From Halosolutus halophilus (GTDB lineage: Archaea; Halobacteriota; Halobacteria; Halobacteriales; Natrialbaceae), in the NCBI RefSeq assembly GCF_022869805.1, contig NZ_CP094974.1, positions 1,364,001-1,428,000 of the forward strand: a stretch of DNA of 64,000 nt. The letters are read 5' to 3'. Positions 18,705-27,552 of this stretch are shown here, in pieces. The notes beneath the pieces are model-generated. The model searched no databases and was not told where the DNA came from. It was given only the letters and a program-made list of their open reading frames with translations. Position 1 is the stretch's first letter, and every line of letters begins with the position of its first letter. The position numbers and the translations under genes were made by a program.

Positions 18705-19151
18705 ATGTCGACCGTTACGCTCATCGGCTCCCGGCTGGCCGACCCGGGAACCGAGTTCGTCTATCACGGCGAGGCGGACGCCTGTGCCGGCTGTCCGTAC
18801 CGGAGCCAGTGTCTCAATCTGGATACCGGCACCAAGTACCGCGTCACCGCCGTCCGCGAGAACGCCCAGACCCTCGAGTGTGCCATGCACGACGGGGGCG
18901 TCCGGGCGGTCGAGGTCGAACCGGTCTCCGTGAAAGCGAACATCGCCTCGAAGGGGGCTTTCGCCGGCAGCAAGACGAGTCTCCCCGGCCCGTGTCCGTA
19001 CGTCGAGTGTCCCAGCCACGAGTACTGCGAACCCGACGGCCTCGCGTTCGACGAGGAGTACCGAATCCGGAAGAACCTCGGCGAACCCCCACACGACGTC
19101 TGCCACCTCGATCGCTCGCTCGAACTCGTCGAACTCGAGACCGAGGACTGA
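18705..19151 (+). CDS. UPF0179 family protein
   Basis: Archaeal UPF0179 protein, 148 aa. The conserved start VTLIGSRLADPGTEFVYHG is followed by a Cys-rich N-terminal block CAGCPYRSQCLNL, a further Cys in LECAMHDGGVRAVEV, and a second cluster CPYVECPSHEYC then C in DVCHLDRS. The eight or so cysteines suggest metal or Fe-S binding, although no function is established for the family. Starting ATG at 18705; the 12 codons upstream are not conserved in character. Confidence 0.9.
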   Translation: MSTVTLIGSRLADPGTEFVYHGEADACAGCPYRSQCLNLDTGTKYRVTAVRENAQTLECAMHDGGVRAVEVEPVSVKANIASKGAFAGSKTSLPGPCPYVECPSHEYCEPDGLAFDEEYRIRKNLGEPPHDVCHLDRSLELVELETED

Positions 19152-19235
19152 TCCCGCTCGCCGATCCGTCAGCTCCCTCGTCGATCCGTCGATTTTCGGT
19201 CACCACGTCCGTCCTCAGTCGTCGCATCGTCGGTG

Positions 19236-20519
19236 TCAGGCGTCCTGTCCCGCGATCGCGATCAGTCCGGCACCGACGACGCCGGCGACCCCGGCGCCCA
19301 CGAACGCGGGCGTGTACGTCCCCGCGAGGTCGTACGTGAGTCCGGCAGCCCAGGGCGCGATCAGTCCCGAGACGGCGAACGACAGCGAGACCAGGCCGAA
19401 GATCGCGTTCGCGTTCGCCGTGCCGAACAGGTCGGCCGTCAGCGGCGACAACAGCGCGCCGTTGCCCCCGTAGGCGACTCCGAAGACGATCGCGAAGGCG
19501 TACAGGCCCGCCGCCGAATCGACGAGCGGGAGGACCATCGTCGTCGCACCCATCCCGAGCGAACAGCCGACGAACGTGCGTATTCGGCCGACCCGGCCGG
19601 CGAGGCCGCCGACACCGATCCGGGCGGTGGCGGTCGCGACGCCGACGATGGCGAGCGCGAGCGCGCCCGTCCGTTCGCCGAGGCCGACGTCGTCGGCGTG
19701 GGGGACGACGTGGACGAGCACGACGTAGAGCGTCCCGAAGACGAACACCCAGCCCGCGAACACGAGCAGGAAGGTCCGGGACGTCGCGACGGCGGTCACG
19801 TCCCGACGGTAGGTCGCCCAGTCCGGCGGGTCGGGATCCGGGACGTTGCCGTAGAACTCGGACCCGGGATCGACGCCCGTCGAGGCCGGATCGTCGGCGA
19901 ACAGGGGCGTGACGAGGGCGACGAGGAGTGCGGCTCCACCGACGAGGACCAGGATGGCCGTGCGCCAGCCGACGGCCCCGACGAGGGTGCTGGCGGTGGG
20001 TGCCGTGGCGACCATTCCGATCCCGAGGCCGGCCGTGGCGAGGCCGGTCGCGAGGCCACGGCGCCGCTCGAACCACCGGGGTACCGTCGCGTAGGAGACG
20101 ACGTAAATCGAGCCGAGACCGATCGCCGTGACGATCCCGTAGGCGACCAGCAGTTCGGCGTAGCCGGCCGCCCGGCTGGTCCACGCGCCGCCGATCGCGA
20201 GCGCGACCGCGCCGACGAGCAGGAACCGCCGTACGCCGAACCGGTCCGCGAGTACGCCCAGCGCGGCCGCGGCGACGTAGATCACGACCGTCTGGAGTGA
20301 GAAGACGAACGACACGCTCGATCGGGACAACCCGAGTTCCCGCTGCATCGGACCCAGGAAGACGCCGAAGGCGTAGGAGAGCCCGAAGACGACGAACGCA
20401 CCGACGAAGCTCCCCGCGACGACGTACCAGCCGCGATAGACGCGGCCGGTCGATCCGTCCGCTCCGTCGGCCCGATCGGGCCGGCGTGGGGACGGCTCCC
20501 ACGCGTCGTCGTCGGGCAT
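19236..20519 (-). CDS. MFS transporter, oxalate/formate or monocarboxylate-like
   Basis: Twelve-helix major facilitator, 427 aa, with a hydrophilic N-terminus of about 27 residues. The first helix ends YRGWYVVAGSFVGAF, typical of the OFA/monocarboxylate group, and the MFS loop motif GVLADRFGVRR is present between helices 2 and 3. A large cytoplasmic loop (about residues 205-240) splits the halves. The substrate is probably an organic anion; divergent transcription from an AtoE-type fatty-acid transporter supports that but does not prove it. The two start codons are only 64 bp apart. Confidence 0.88.
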   Translation of the reverse strand: MPDDDAWEPSPRRPDRADGADGSTGRVYRGWYVVAGSFVGAFVVFGLSYAFGVFLGPMQRELGLSRSSVSFVFSLQTVVIYVAAAALGVLADRFGVRRFLLVGAVALAIGGAWTSRAAGYAELLVAYGIVTAIGLGSIYVVSYATVPRWFERRRGLATGLATAGLGIGMVATAPTASTLVGAVGWRTAILVLVGGAALLVALVTPLFADDPASTGVDPGSEFYGNVPDPDPPDWATYRRDVTAVATSRTFLLVFAGWVFVFGTLYVVLVHVVPHADDVGLGERTGALALAIVGVATATARIGVGGLAGRVGRIRTFVGCSLGMGATTMVLPLVDSAAGLYAFAIVFGVAYGGNGALLSPLTADLFGTANANAIFGLVSLSFAVSGLIAPWAAGLTYDLAGTYTPAFVGAGVAGVVGAGLIAIAGQDA

Positions 20520-20553
20520 TCTGTCCGATCGGACGTCACATTGTCACATAACC

Positions 20554-20562
20554 TTTAATATA
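20554..20562 (+). promoter_or_regulatory. TATA box of the short-chain fatty acid transporter gene
   Basis: TTTAATATA is centred about 26 bp before the ATG at 20584, so transcription would begin at or next to the start codon (leaderless mRNA, usual in haloarchaea). Just upstream, GTCACA occurs twice in direct repeat (20535-20548, 8-bp period), a possible binding site in the shared divergent promoter. Confidence 0.6.
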
Positions 20563-20583
20563 CCCATTGGTGGCGATTGGCAC

Positions 20584-22047
20584 ATGTCGTCGACAGAACC
20601 GGCGGCGGCAGGTGGCAACGTCATCGAACGCGCGGGGGAACGGATCGCGGACGTGGTGGAGCGGTGGATGCCGAGCCCGTTCCTGTTCGCGATCATCCTG
20701 ACGTACGCGGTGTTCGCGGTCGGGATGATCGTCGAGGGACAGGGACCGTCGGACATGGTACTCCACTGGTACGACGGCTTCTGGGCCTTCCTGACCTTCG
20801 CGATGCAGATGGTCCTGATCATCATGACGGGGTTCGTGATCGCGTACCATCCTCGCGTCAACGACGCCCTCCAGCGGCTGGCGGCGATCCCCAGCAGTCG
20901 CCACCAGGCGGTCGTGCTCGTCGGAGTCGTCTCGATGGTGCTGGCGTGGGTCCACTGGGGACTCAGCCTCGTCGTCGGGGCGATCTTCGCCCGAGAGATG
21001 GGCAAAGCGGCCTTCCGGAAAGGCGTCGACGTCCACTACCCGTTGCTCTGCGTGGCCGGCTACATGGGGCTGGGGTTGACCTGGCACTGGGGCCTGTCCG
21101 GGTCGGCGCCGCTGCTGCTCGCGACCCCCGAGAACGAGTTCGTCGAACTCGGCATCGTCGACGGGCCCGTCGGGACGTCCGCGACGATCTTCAGCACGTA
21201 CGCGCTCACGCTCACCGCACTGTCGATCGCCTTCGCCGCGATCGTGCTGTACCTGCTGACGCCCTCGCCGGAGCGATCGGCGGAGATCACCGAGTACGTC
21301 GCCGAGGAGGAACTGTTCGAGGCGACGCCGGACGGCGGCACCGACGAGGGGGCCAGCGACGAGGAGGTGATCGACGAACCGACGCCCGAACCCGAGGCCG
21401 ACCGCGACGAGGGGCCCGCTCCGGCCGATATGATCGACGACAGCCGAGTGCTCGGCGGGATCATCGCCCTGACGGGCGTCGCTGTGGTCGGCTGGCAGTT
21501 CTGGTCGCAGGGGCTCGACGCGCTGAACCTGAACGTGCTGAACTTCGCGTTCCTGTTCGTCGGCCTCGCGATCTACACCCAGCCGGCGGTCTACCGCGAG
21601 CGGTTCGGCGAAGCCGCGGAAGCCGCTGCGGGGATCGTTCTCCTCTTTCCCTTCTTCGCCGGGATCCAGGGGATGATGACCGGCTCCGGACTGGCGGAGA
21701 CGATGGCCGAAGGGCTGCTCGCGGTCTCGACGACGGGGACGTTTCCCGTGATCGCCTGGCTCACCGCGGCGGTCGTCAACCTCTTCGTCCCCTCCGGCGG
21801 AGGTGAGTGGATCGTCCTCGGGCCGTCGGTCCTCGAGGCCGCCCAGGATCTCGGGATCCCGATCGGCCACGCCACGATGGCCTACGCCGTCGGCGACGCG
21901 CACACGAACCTGCTGAACCCGTTCTGGGCGATCCCGCTGCTCGCGATCACGAACATCCGTGCCCGGGAAATGTTCGGCTACGCGATCACGATGTTGCTCG
22001 CGCTGATCCCGTTCCTGGCGGTGGCGCTGTACGTCGTGCCGTACTGA
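20584..22047 (+). CDS. atoE: Short-chain fatty acid transporter (AtoE family)
   Basis: Integral membrane permease of the AtoE/TIGR00366 family, 487 aa, that carries short-chain fatty acids such as acetoacetate or butyrate. N-terminal helices ERWMPSPFLFAIILTYAVF and the conserved WVHWGLSLVVGAIFAREMG and HWGLSGSAPL regions are present; the C-terminal FVPSGGGEWIVLGPSVLEAA and HTNLLNPFW motifs match the family. Residues about 229-285 form a long, very acidic insertion between two helices. Divergent from an MFS transporter with a short shared promoter. Substrate preference cannot be deduced. Confidence 0.9.
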   Translation: MSSTEPAAAGGNVIERAGERIADVVERWMPSPFLFAIILTYAVFAVGMIVEGQGPSDMVLHWYDGFWAFLTFAMQMVLIIMTGFVIAYHPRVNDALQRLAAIPSSRHQAVVLVGVVSMVLAWVHWGLSLVVGAIFAREMGKAAFRKGVDVHYPLLCVAGYMGLGLTWHWGLSGSAPLLLATPENEFVELGIVDGPVGTSATIFSTYALTLTALSIAFAAIVLYLLTPSPERSAEITEYVAEEELFEATPDGGTDEGASDEEVIDEPTPEPEADRDEGPAPADMIDDSRVLGGIIALTGVAVVGWQFWSQGLDALNLNVLNFAFLFVGLAIYTQPAVYRERFGEAAEAAAGIVLLFPFFAGIQGMMTGSGLAETMAEGLLAVSTTGTFPVIAWLTAAVVNLFVPSGGGEWIVLGPSVLEAAQDLGIPIGHATMAYAVGDAHTNLLNPFWAIPLLAITNIRAREMFGYAITMLLALIPFLAVALYVVPY

Positions 22048-22466
22048 GCGGCCAGGTCCCACGACTGCGCCATCGTCGCCGTTCGATCCGGAACGTCTGC
22101 GTACCCGTGCGGACGTCGCGGTCCACGAGGAGACACGGATCGCCGATAAAGCGGAGTTCGAAGCCGTGCGCGGTACCGTCGACAGCCACGTCGCCGTCGG
22201 CGTCGGCGTCGGCGTCGGCGTTACCAGCGACGAGAGGGAGGTCCCGCCCGTCACCGACAATCCTACCGAGGTCGTTCGAGACGTCGAGTGGTTCGATCAC
22301 GTACCCGTCGAACGGGACAGCGAACTCGCGGCCGACATTCGGCTGTTCGTAGAGCGATTGCCGATCGTCGGTTCCCCTGTACCGACCGAGCGCAGGAGCC
22401 GATCCACGACGACCAGCCCCACGCAGTCCGGGTGATCTGGATCCGCACCCGAAATCGCACGCCCAG
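22048..22466. other. Gap with no assigned gene, containing a hexamer repeat
   Basis: Between the AtoE gene and the HxlR gene there are open frames on both strands (minus 22100-22380 reads FELRFIGDPCLLVDRDV, plus 22166-22435 reads VRDVEWFDHVPVERDSEL) but neither has a family I recognise or a clean start. Positions 22194-22222 are a tandem repeat of CGTCGG (about five copies). A short hypothetical gene is possible on either strand. Confidence 0.3.
22194..22222. repeat. Tandem hexanucleotide repeat (CGTCGG)n
   Basis: About five exact consecutive copies of the hexamer. In translation it gives alternating Ala/Asp on the minus strand or Gly/Val on the plus strand. It can change length by slippage. 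Confidence 0.8.
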
Positions 22467-22832
22467 CTACTTCTCGGGGGCTGCAGTCTCCGTTTCGTCG
22501 AGCCACTCGGACGCCCAGCACTCGATCTCGCCGAAGACGGGTTCGAGCGATTCGCCCTTCTCGGTGAGACTGTAGTAGGTCGCGATCGGCGAGTCCTCCT
22601 CGATGCGGCGTTCGACGAACCCCATCTCGCCGAGATCGTCCAGCACGCGTGAGAGCGTGCGGGCGTTCGCACCGGTCGATCGTTTGAGTTCGTTGAACCG
22701 CTGTTCGCCCTCCAGCAGAGTGTGGAGGACGGCGAGTCGCCACTGGGAGCCGATCTGTTCGAGCGACTCGATCACCGGACAGGCCTCGGCGTTCCGCTCG
22801 CGAGTGTCGGCGTCGGTCTGGGCTGGAGGCAT
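22467..22832 (-). CDS. HxlR-family winged-helix transcriptional regulator
   Basis: DNA-binding protein of 121 aa in the HxlR branch of winged-helix regulators. The hallmark start CPVIESLEQIGSQWRLAVLH has the Cys that is redox-sensitive in several bacterial HxlR members, followed by RFNELKRSTGANARTLSRVL (recognition helix) and a wing TYYSLTEKGESLEPV. A minus-strand TATA (CTATAG, 22858-22866) centred about 27 bp upstream implies a leaderless mRNA. Short palindromes GGTT-TCG-AACC (22872-22882) and CTAAC-AGAAG-GTTAG (22885-22899) sit just upstream of the TATA and could be operators. Confidence 0.9.
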   Translation of the reverse strand: MPPAQTDADTRERNAEACPVIESLEQIGSQWRLAVLHTLLEGEQRFNELKRSTGANARTLSRVLDDLGEMGFVERRIEEDSPIATYYSLTEKGESLEPVFGEIECWASEWLDETETAAPEK

Positions 22833-22865
22833 CGGTGTCTCTCCGTTGGTCCTCGATCACTATAG

Positions 22866-23180
22866 CAGTTCGGTTTCGAACCAGCTAACAGAAGGTTAGT
22901 TCGTGCCGTCACCCGACGGCGAACGGCCGCCCTTCGTGGTGCGTTCTACTCCGTCGGCATCGTCGGGGTCGTCACTCATCACCGACTCCTGCCCGAACAC
23001 CCGGCGAGCACGATCGCCGAGTTCGCGATCGGCTACGCGATGCCGACGAACTGGCTGCTGCTCGGTCGCTACGGGCTGTTCGGGGTCGGGGCGTTCCGTG
23101 CGGTCGGAAAGAGCGTCGCGCCGGTCGAGTCGGAGTCGCTGCGAACCGGCCAGGGTCGGGCGTCGCCACGACGGTCGAAT
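22866..23180 (+). pseudogene. Possible remnant of a small membrane protein gene
   Basis: A frame open from 22866 reads FYSVGIVGVVTHHRLLPEHP and then AEFAIGYAMPTNWLLLGRYG, with two hydrophobic segments that look genuinely coding. No start codon precedes the first hydrophobic part, and the frame continues without a stop into the penicillin-acylase gene. It may be the decayed 3' part of a membrane protein gene or a very long 5' extension of the acylase. I know no function for it. Confidence 0.35.
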
Positions 23181-23249
23181 AAACCGCTCTCGCGCCGAAA
23201 ACCGTTGACAACGTGGCCATTAAGGGCGGCGCGCCGAATCGGTACTGTA

Positions 23250-25682
23250 GTGCCATCCGATACCACACGTCGCGGCGTGCTCGCGGGCGCGCTCGCCGCC
23301 GGCATCGGCGGACTCACCCTCTCCTCGGCGCGAGAGCTCCTCGCCCAGTTCGCACCGCTGTCGGGTCGCGCCTGGGACGCGGCCGATCGGTCCCTCTCGG
23401 AGACCGTCGAGAGTCCGTACGGTGAGGCGACCGTCCGCGTCGACGAGTACGGGGTCCCGCACGTCGCGGCCGACGACGAATCGGCGGCGTACTTCGCGGT
23501 CGGGTACGTGCAGGCGTTCGATCGACCCTTCCAGCTGGATCTCCAGCGGCGGGTCATGCGCGGCCAGCTCTCCGAAATCGTGGGTGAGGCCACGCTGTCC
23601 GACGACGAGTTCCACGTCGCGATGGACTTCGCGGGCGCGGCCGAGGCGACCTGGGGGACCGTCGCCGAGACGCCGGCGGGCCCGCTCGTCGAGGCCTACG
23701 CCGACGGCGTGAACGCGGCGATGGAGCGCGAACGGCTGTCACTCGAGTTCGAACTCCTCGACTACGAACCGCGCGAGTGGACGCCGGTCGACTCGATGCT
23801 AATGGCGAAACAGATCTCGTGGGACCTGACCGGGGACTTCGGCGAACTCCGGCGGGCGCTGGTCGCCGATCGACTCGGCGAAGACGTCGCCGACGACCTC
23901 TATCCCGATCGGCTGGACCACGAGACGCCGATCCTGCGAGAGGCAGTCGACGCGGATCGCCTCGAAAACGGGGGAGGGAGCGAGTCCGCGACGGAACGGG
24001 TATCCGGCGGGACCGAGACCGGGGACGACCGTCGATCGGTCGGCGCCGGCTTGACGGGCTACCTCTCCGGGTTCGAGTCCCCGATCGGCGTCGGCTCGAA
24101 CAGCTGGGTCGTCTCCGGCGAGCATACCGACGGCGGGACGCCGATCGTCGCGTACGACCCGCACCTGACGCTGATGACGCCGCCGCTGTGGTACGAACAG
24201 CACGTCGAGACGCCCGAGACGTCGATCCGCGGGGCGACGTTTCCGGGCGTTCCGTTCGTGATCACCGGGGCCAACGAGCGCGGAACGTGGTCGTTCACCA
24301 ACGTCGGCGCGGACGTACTCGACTGCTACCGCTACGAGATCGACGACGAGGGCGAGCGCTACCGCTACCGGGGCGAGTGGCGCGAGTTCGAGACCGAAGA
24401 CCGAGAGATCGCCGTCGCGGACGGCGAGAATCGGACGCTCACCGTCAGGAAGACGGTCCACGGCCCGGTGCTCGAACGCGAAGAGCGGACGGTCGGCGTC
24501 GCCTGGACCGGCCACACCGCTACCCGGACGACCGAGGCGATCTACGAGTTCGGGCGCAGCGGCGGCCTCGAGGACCTGCTCGAGTCGACGCGGAAGTTCG
24601 ACCTGCCGACCCAGAACCTCGTCTACGCGGACGCCGACGGGCGGACGCTGTACTACGCGACGGGCAAGCTCCCGATCCGGACGATCGACGGCGAGGCCGT
24701 CTCCGGGAACCGCATCTTCGACGGCTCCGCGGGCGAAGGCGAGTGGGAGGGGTTCACGCCGTTCGGCGAGTCCTCGTGGGAGGGATTCGTCCCCTTCGAG
24801 GAGAAACCCCACGCGATCGACCCGGACGTCCTCGCGACGGCCAACCAGCGCGTCGTCGACGATCCGGAACACTACGTCGGCGTCGCCTACGCCTCGCCCT
24901 ACCGCGGCGCGCGGATCTACGATCGGCTCGACGAGCGGATCGAGAACGGGGAGCCGACGGATCTCGCCTTCCACCGTGACGTCCAGTCCGACACCCGGGA
25001 CGGCCGAGCGGACCAGCTCGTGGCGGACCTCCTGGCGGCGATCGACGCACGCGAGGAAATCTCTGATAGGATCGACGACGCCGCCGAGGCCCTCGACGAC
25101 TGGGACCACCGGATGGACCGCGACTCCGAGGGGGCCCTCCTGTTCGCGCGATGGATCGACCGTTTTCGGGACTACGTTCTCGAACCCGTCTTCGAGGACG
25201 CCGAACTGGACGAGTCCTACTACCCGCGCGACTGGGTGCTCGCGACGCTCTCCGACGACAGCGCCGTCTTCGACGATCGGTCCCGGGCGGACGCGATGGT
25301 CGCGGCGCTCGAGGCGGCGATAGACGAGATCGACGACGAGGGCTGGGAGACCTACGGCGACTGGAACACGACGGGGCCCGTCCAGCACCCGTTCGGCGGC
25401 GAGGCACCCTTCCTCAACTACGAGGAGCGCCCGGCGGACGGCTCGTCGGCTACCGTCAAGAACTACCGCGTCGACGCCGCGGTCGGGTCGAGTTGGCGAA
25501 TGGTCGTCGAACCCGGCGGCGACGCCACGGCTATCCTCCCCGGCGGCAACTCCGGGGACTACTTCTCGACCCACTACGACGACCAGTTCGGACGGTGGCT
25601 CGACAACGACCAGAAACCGATGGACCGATCGATCGACGACGACGCGGACGTGGCGGTCGCCTTCGAGGAGGGATCGTCGTGA
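23250..25682 (+). CDS. Penicillin acylase family protein (Ntn hydrolase)
   Basis: Penicillin-amidase-family hydrolase, 810 aa, made as a precursor and cut into alpha and beta chains. The N-terminus TTRRGVLAGALAAGIGGL carries a twin-Arg-like pair followed by a hydrophobic stretch, so Tat export or a membrane anchor is likely. The alpha chain has VRVDEYGVPHVAADDESAAY. The autoprocessing site is at VGSNSW, giving Ser283 as the predicted beta-chain N-terminal nucleophile, followed by VAYDPHL. Near the C-terminus PGGNSGDYFSTHY is typical. It probably hydrolyses an amide; N-acyl-homoserine lactones or beta-lactams are acted on by relatives. The GTG at 23250 is preferred because the Tat-like signal starts there. 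Confidence 0.88.
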   Translation: MPSDTTRRGVLAGALAAGIGGLTLSSARELLAQFAPLSGRAWDAADRSLSETVESPYGEATVRVDEYGVPHVAADDESAAYFAVGYVQAFDRPFQLDLQRRVMRGQLSEIVGEATLSDDEFHVAMDFAGAAEATWGTVAETPAGPLVEAYADGVNAAMERERLSLEFELLDYEPREWTPVDSMLMAKQISWDLTGDFGELRRALVADRLGEDVADDLYPDRLDHETPILREAVDADRLENGGGSESATERVSGGTETGDDRRSVGAGLTGYLSGFESPIGVGSNSWVVSGEHTDGGTPIVAYDPHLTLMTPPLWYEQHVETPETSIRGATFPGVPFVITGANERGTWSFTNVGADVLDCYRYEIDDEGERYRYRGEWREFETEDREIAVADGENRTLTVRKTVHGPVLEREERTVGVAWTGHTATRTTEAIYEFGRSGGLEDLLESTRKFDLPTQNLVYADADGRTLYYATGKLPIRTIDGEAVSGNRIFDGSAGEGEWEGFTPFGESSWEGFVPFEEKPHAIDPDVLATANQRVVDDPEHYVGVAYASPYRGARIYDRLDERIENGEPTDLAFHRDVQSDTRDGRADQLVADLLAAIDAREEISDRIDDAAEALDDWDHRMDRDSEGALLFARWIDRFRDYVLEPVFEDAELDESYYPRDWVLATLSDDSAVFDDRSRADAMVAALEAAIDEIDDEGWETYGDWNTTGPVQHPFGGEAPFLNYEERPADGSSATVKNYRVDAAVGSSWRMVVEPGGDATAILPGGNSGDYFSTHYDDQFGRWLDNDQKPMDRSIDDDADVAVAFEEGSS

Positions 25683-26086
25683 GTACGTCCGCGTCCGATT
25701 CCGGGTCGGAATCGAACGGGGACGGCCGATCGGACGATCGCCCGCCGTCGGACGCCGCGCCCGCGAACGCGCTCGATCGCGTTCGGACGACGTCGCGGAC
25801 CCACGCCGTCGCACTCGTCGCCGCGGTCGGGATCGGACTGATCGCCTCGTGGCTCCACTGGTTCGGCCTGCTCCTCGGAGGGGCACTCGTCGGACTCGTC
25901 TCGCCGACCCTGCGGCGGGCGGTCCTCGGCGCGATCGGCTTCGGGATGCTCGTCCTCGTCGTCTTCACCGTCTCGCTCGGAGGCTCCGCGGGAGTCGTCC
26001 CGGGGATGACACCGGTCGTCTACCTGGTCGTCGCCGCCGCGTTCGGCCTGCCGCTGCTCGGTTCGCTTGTCAGGGGACTCGTTTGA
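25679..26086 (+). CDS. Small membrane protein downstream of the acylase
   Basis: Protein of 135 aa with a disordered acidic N-terminus of about 45 residues and three to four hydrophobic helices (VALVAAVGIGLIASWLHWFG, then LLLGGALVGLVS and later segments). The GTG start overlaps the acylase stop by 4 bp (GTGA), so it is translationally coupled and probably works with that enzyme at the membrane. No domain recognised. The C-terminus ends right after the last helix. Confidence 0.65.
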   Translation: MSTSASDSGSESNGDGRSDDRPPSDAAPANALDRVRTTSRTHAVALVAAVGIGLIASWLHWFGLLLGGALVGLVSPTLRRAVLGAIGFGMLVLVVFTVSLGGSAGVVPGMTPVVYLVVAAAFGLPLLGSLVRGLV

Positions 26087-26184
26087 ACGTCCGGGATCGA
26101 CCGGACCGATCGAGAGAGGCGCGGCTAGACGGGTTCGTTCGGCCGAAAAACGGGGGTGACTGAACCGGCCGATGACCGGCGCGT

Positions 26185-26274
26185 TCAGTCCCGGTCGAAC
26201 ACGCTCTTGATTCGCGAGACGATGCCACTGTCGTCGTTGCGGTTCGCGTCTCGATCGTTGTGTTCGTCCGTCAT
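26185..26274 (-). CDS. Predicted 29-residue small protein
   Basis: Very short acidic ORF starting MTDEHNDRDANRND and ending SRIKSVFDRD. A TATA-like run CAATTTTTAG on the minus strand at about 26305-26314 lies 26-30 bp before a likely start just upstream of the ATG, giving a 5-nt leader. The C-terminal SRIKSVF looks like a short amphipathic helix. Below usual gene-calling length, so conservation in other genomes would be decisive. Lies between the small membrane protein gene and the aldo/keto reductase gene. Confidence 0.45.
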   Translation of the reverse strand: MTDEHNDRDANRNDDSGIVSRIKSVFDRD

Positions 26275-26377
26275 ACGTCAGCAGGCAATACTGACCCGGC
26301 TCACTAAAAATTGTCGGGATCGCGGTTCGATTGCCGGGCCACGTACTGTTTTGCCGGTGTCGCGTGTACGCGCTGCT

Positions 26378-27352
26378 ATGGAGTACACGACACTCGGAGA
26401 GACCGGCATGGAAGTCAGCCGACTCTGTCTCGGCTGTATGAGTTTCGGCTCGAGCGACTGGCGGGAATGGGTCCTGGACGAGGAGGAGAGCGCAGAAATT
26501 ATCGATCGGGCGATCGACCTCGGGATCAATTTCTTCGACACCGCCAACATGTACTCGAAGGGGGAATCGGAGCGCATCCTGGGCGAGGCGCTGGAGGGCC
26601 ACCGCGAGGAGTCGGTCGTCGCCACGAAGGGCTACTTCCAGATGCGAGAGGACGACCCGAACTCGGGCGGACTCTCCCGGAAGGCGATCGAGCAGGAACT
26701 GGCGGCCAGCCGCGAACGGCTGGGAATGGACACGATCGACCTCTACCAGATCCACCGCTGGGACGACGACACGCCGATCGAGACGACCCTGCGAGCGCTC
26801 GACGACGCCGTTCGGCGGGGACACGTCCGCTATCTCGGCGCGTCGTCGATGTGGGCCCACCAGTTCGCCGACGCCTTGCACGCAAGCGATCGGCTGGGAC
26901 TCGATCGCTTCCAGACGATGCAGAACCACTACAACCTCGTCTATCGCGAAGAAGAGCGGGAGATGCTGCCGCTCTGTCAGAAGGAAGGCGTCGGGGTCCT
27001 CCCGTGGTCGCCGCTGGCGCGGGGGTATCTCACGCGCCCGCACGAGGAGATCGACGCGACGACCCGCGGCGAGACGGAGGAACGCATGTACGAGCACCCC
27101 TACCGGGAGGGCGGCGGTCGAGAGATCAACGAGCGCGTCGCGGCGATCGCCGCCGACAAGGGCGTCACGATGGCACAGATCGCGCTCGCCTGGCTGTTGC
27201 ACAAGGACTGGGTCGACGCGCCGATCGTCGGTACCACGAGCGTCGAACACCTAGAGCAGGCCGTCGAGGCGCTCGACATCTCGCTGTCGGCGTCGGACGT
27301 GGCCTACCTGGAAGAGCCGTACGAACCGGTGCCGGTGTCGGGCCACGACTGA
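26378..27352 (+). CDS. Aldo/keto reductase
   Basis: NADPH-dependent (alpha/beta)8 aldo/keto reductase, 324 aa. The catalytic tetrad is complete: Asp54 and Tyr59 in FFDTANMYSKGE, Lys84 in VVATKGYF and His126 in YQIHRWD. The cofactor-binding end IVGTTSVEHLEQAVEAL is normal. It resembles the AKR groups used for sugar aldehydes and general carbonyls; the natural substrate is unknown. Start MEYTTLGETG is the family N-terminus. Single gene on the plus strand. Confidence 0.92.
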   Translation: MEYTTLGETGMEVSRLCLGCMSFGSSDWREWVLDEEESAEIIDRAIDLGINFFDTANMYSKGESERILGEALEGHREESVVATKGYFQMREDDPNSGGLSRKAIEQELAASRERLGMDTIDLYQIHRWDDDTPIETTLRALDDAVRRGHVRYLGASSMWAHQFADALHASDRLGLDRFQTMQNHYNLVYREEEREMLPLCQKEGVGVLPWSPLARGYLTRPHEEIDATTRGETEERMYEHPYREGGGREINERVAAIAADKGVTMAQIALAWLLHKDWVDAPIVGTTSVEHLEQAVEALDISLSASDVAYLEEPYEPVPVSGHD

Positions 27353-27412
27353 CGCGAGCGGCAAATCGTCCCACCGTTTCGACTCGCGTTACACTCTCGA
27401 TCGGGGAGTGGA

Positions 27413-27505
27413 ATGTCAGTCGCATACGGGCTTATATTCGCCGTCCTCCTGCTCGACGTCCTGTTGATGCTGGGCGTCAAACTCTTTTCGAGAGGCGTCA
27501 ACTGA
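27413..27505 (+). CDS. Predicted 30-residue single-pass membrane peptide
   Basis: ORF starting MSVAYGLIFAVLLLDVLLML and ending KLFSRGVN: one 18-20 residue hydrophobic helix with a positive C-terminal tail, which would place the C-terminus in the cytoplasm. GGGAG lies about 8 nt upstream of the ATG, a good ribosome binding site. It sits directly before the methyltransferase gene. Too short for standard callers; support is only the start context and the membrane character. Confidence 0.45.
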   Translation: MSVAYGLIFAVLLLDVLLMLGVKLFSRGVN

Positions 27506-27552
27506 TCGAACCCTACCGAACGTTCGTATGGCTCCGTCTCGTACGATCGGTC

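Noticed and set aside
22166-22435. Plus-strand ORF over the hexamer repeat as a gene
   Set aside because: Starts with GTG inside a low-complexity repeat and has no recognised family; the opposite strand is equally plausible, so neither is called.
23799-25886. Long minus-strand frame covering the penicillin-acylase gene
   Set aside because: Shadow frame; the plus strand has a Tat-like signal, the nucleophile site and normal acidic composition.
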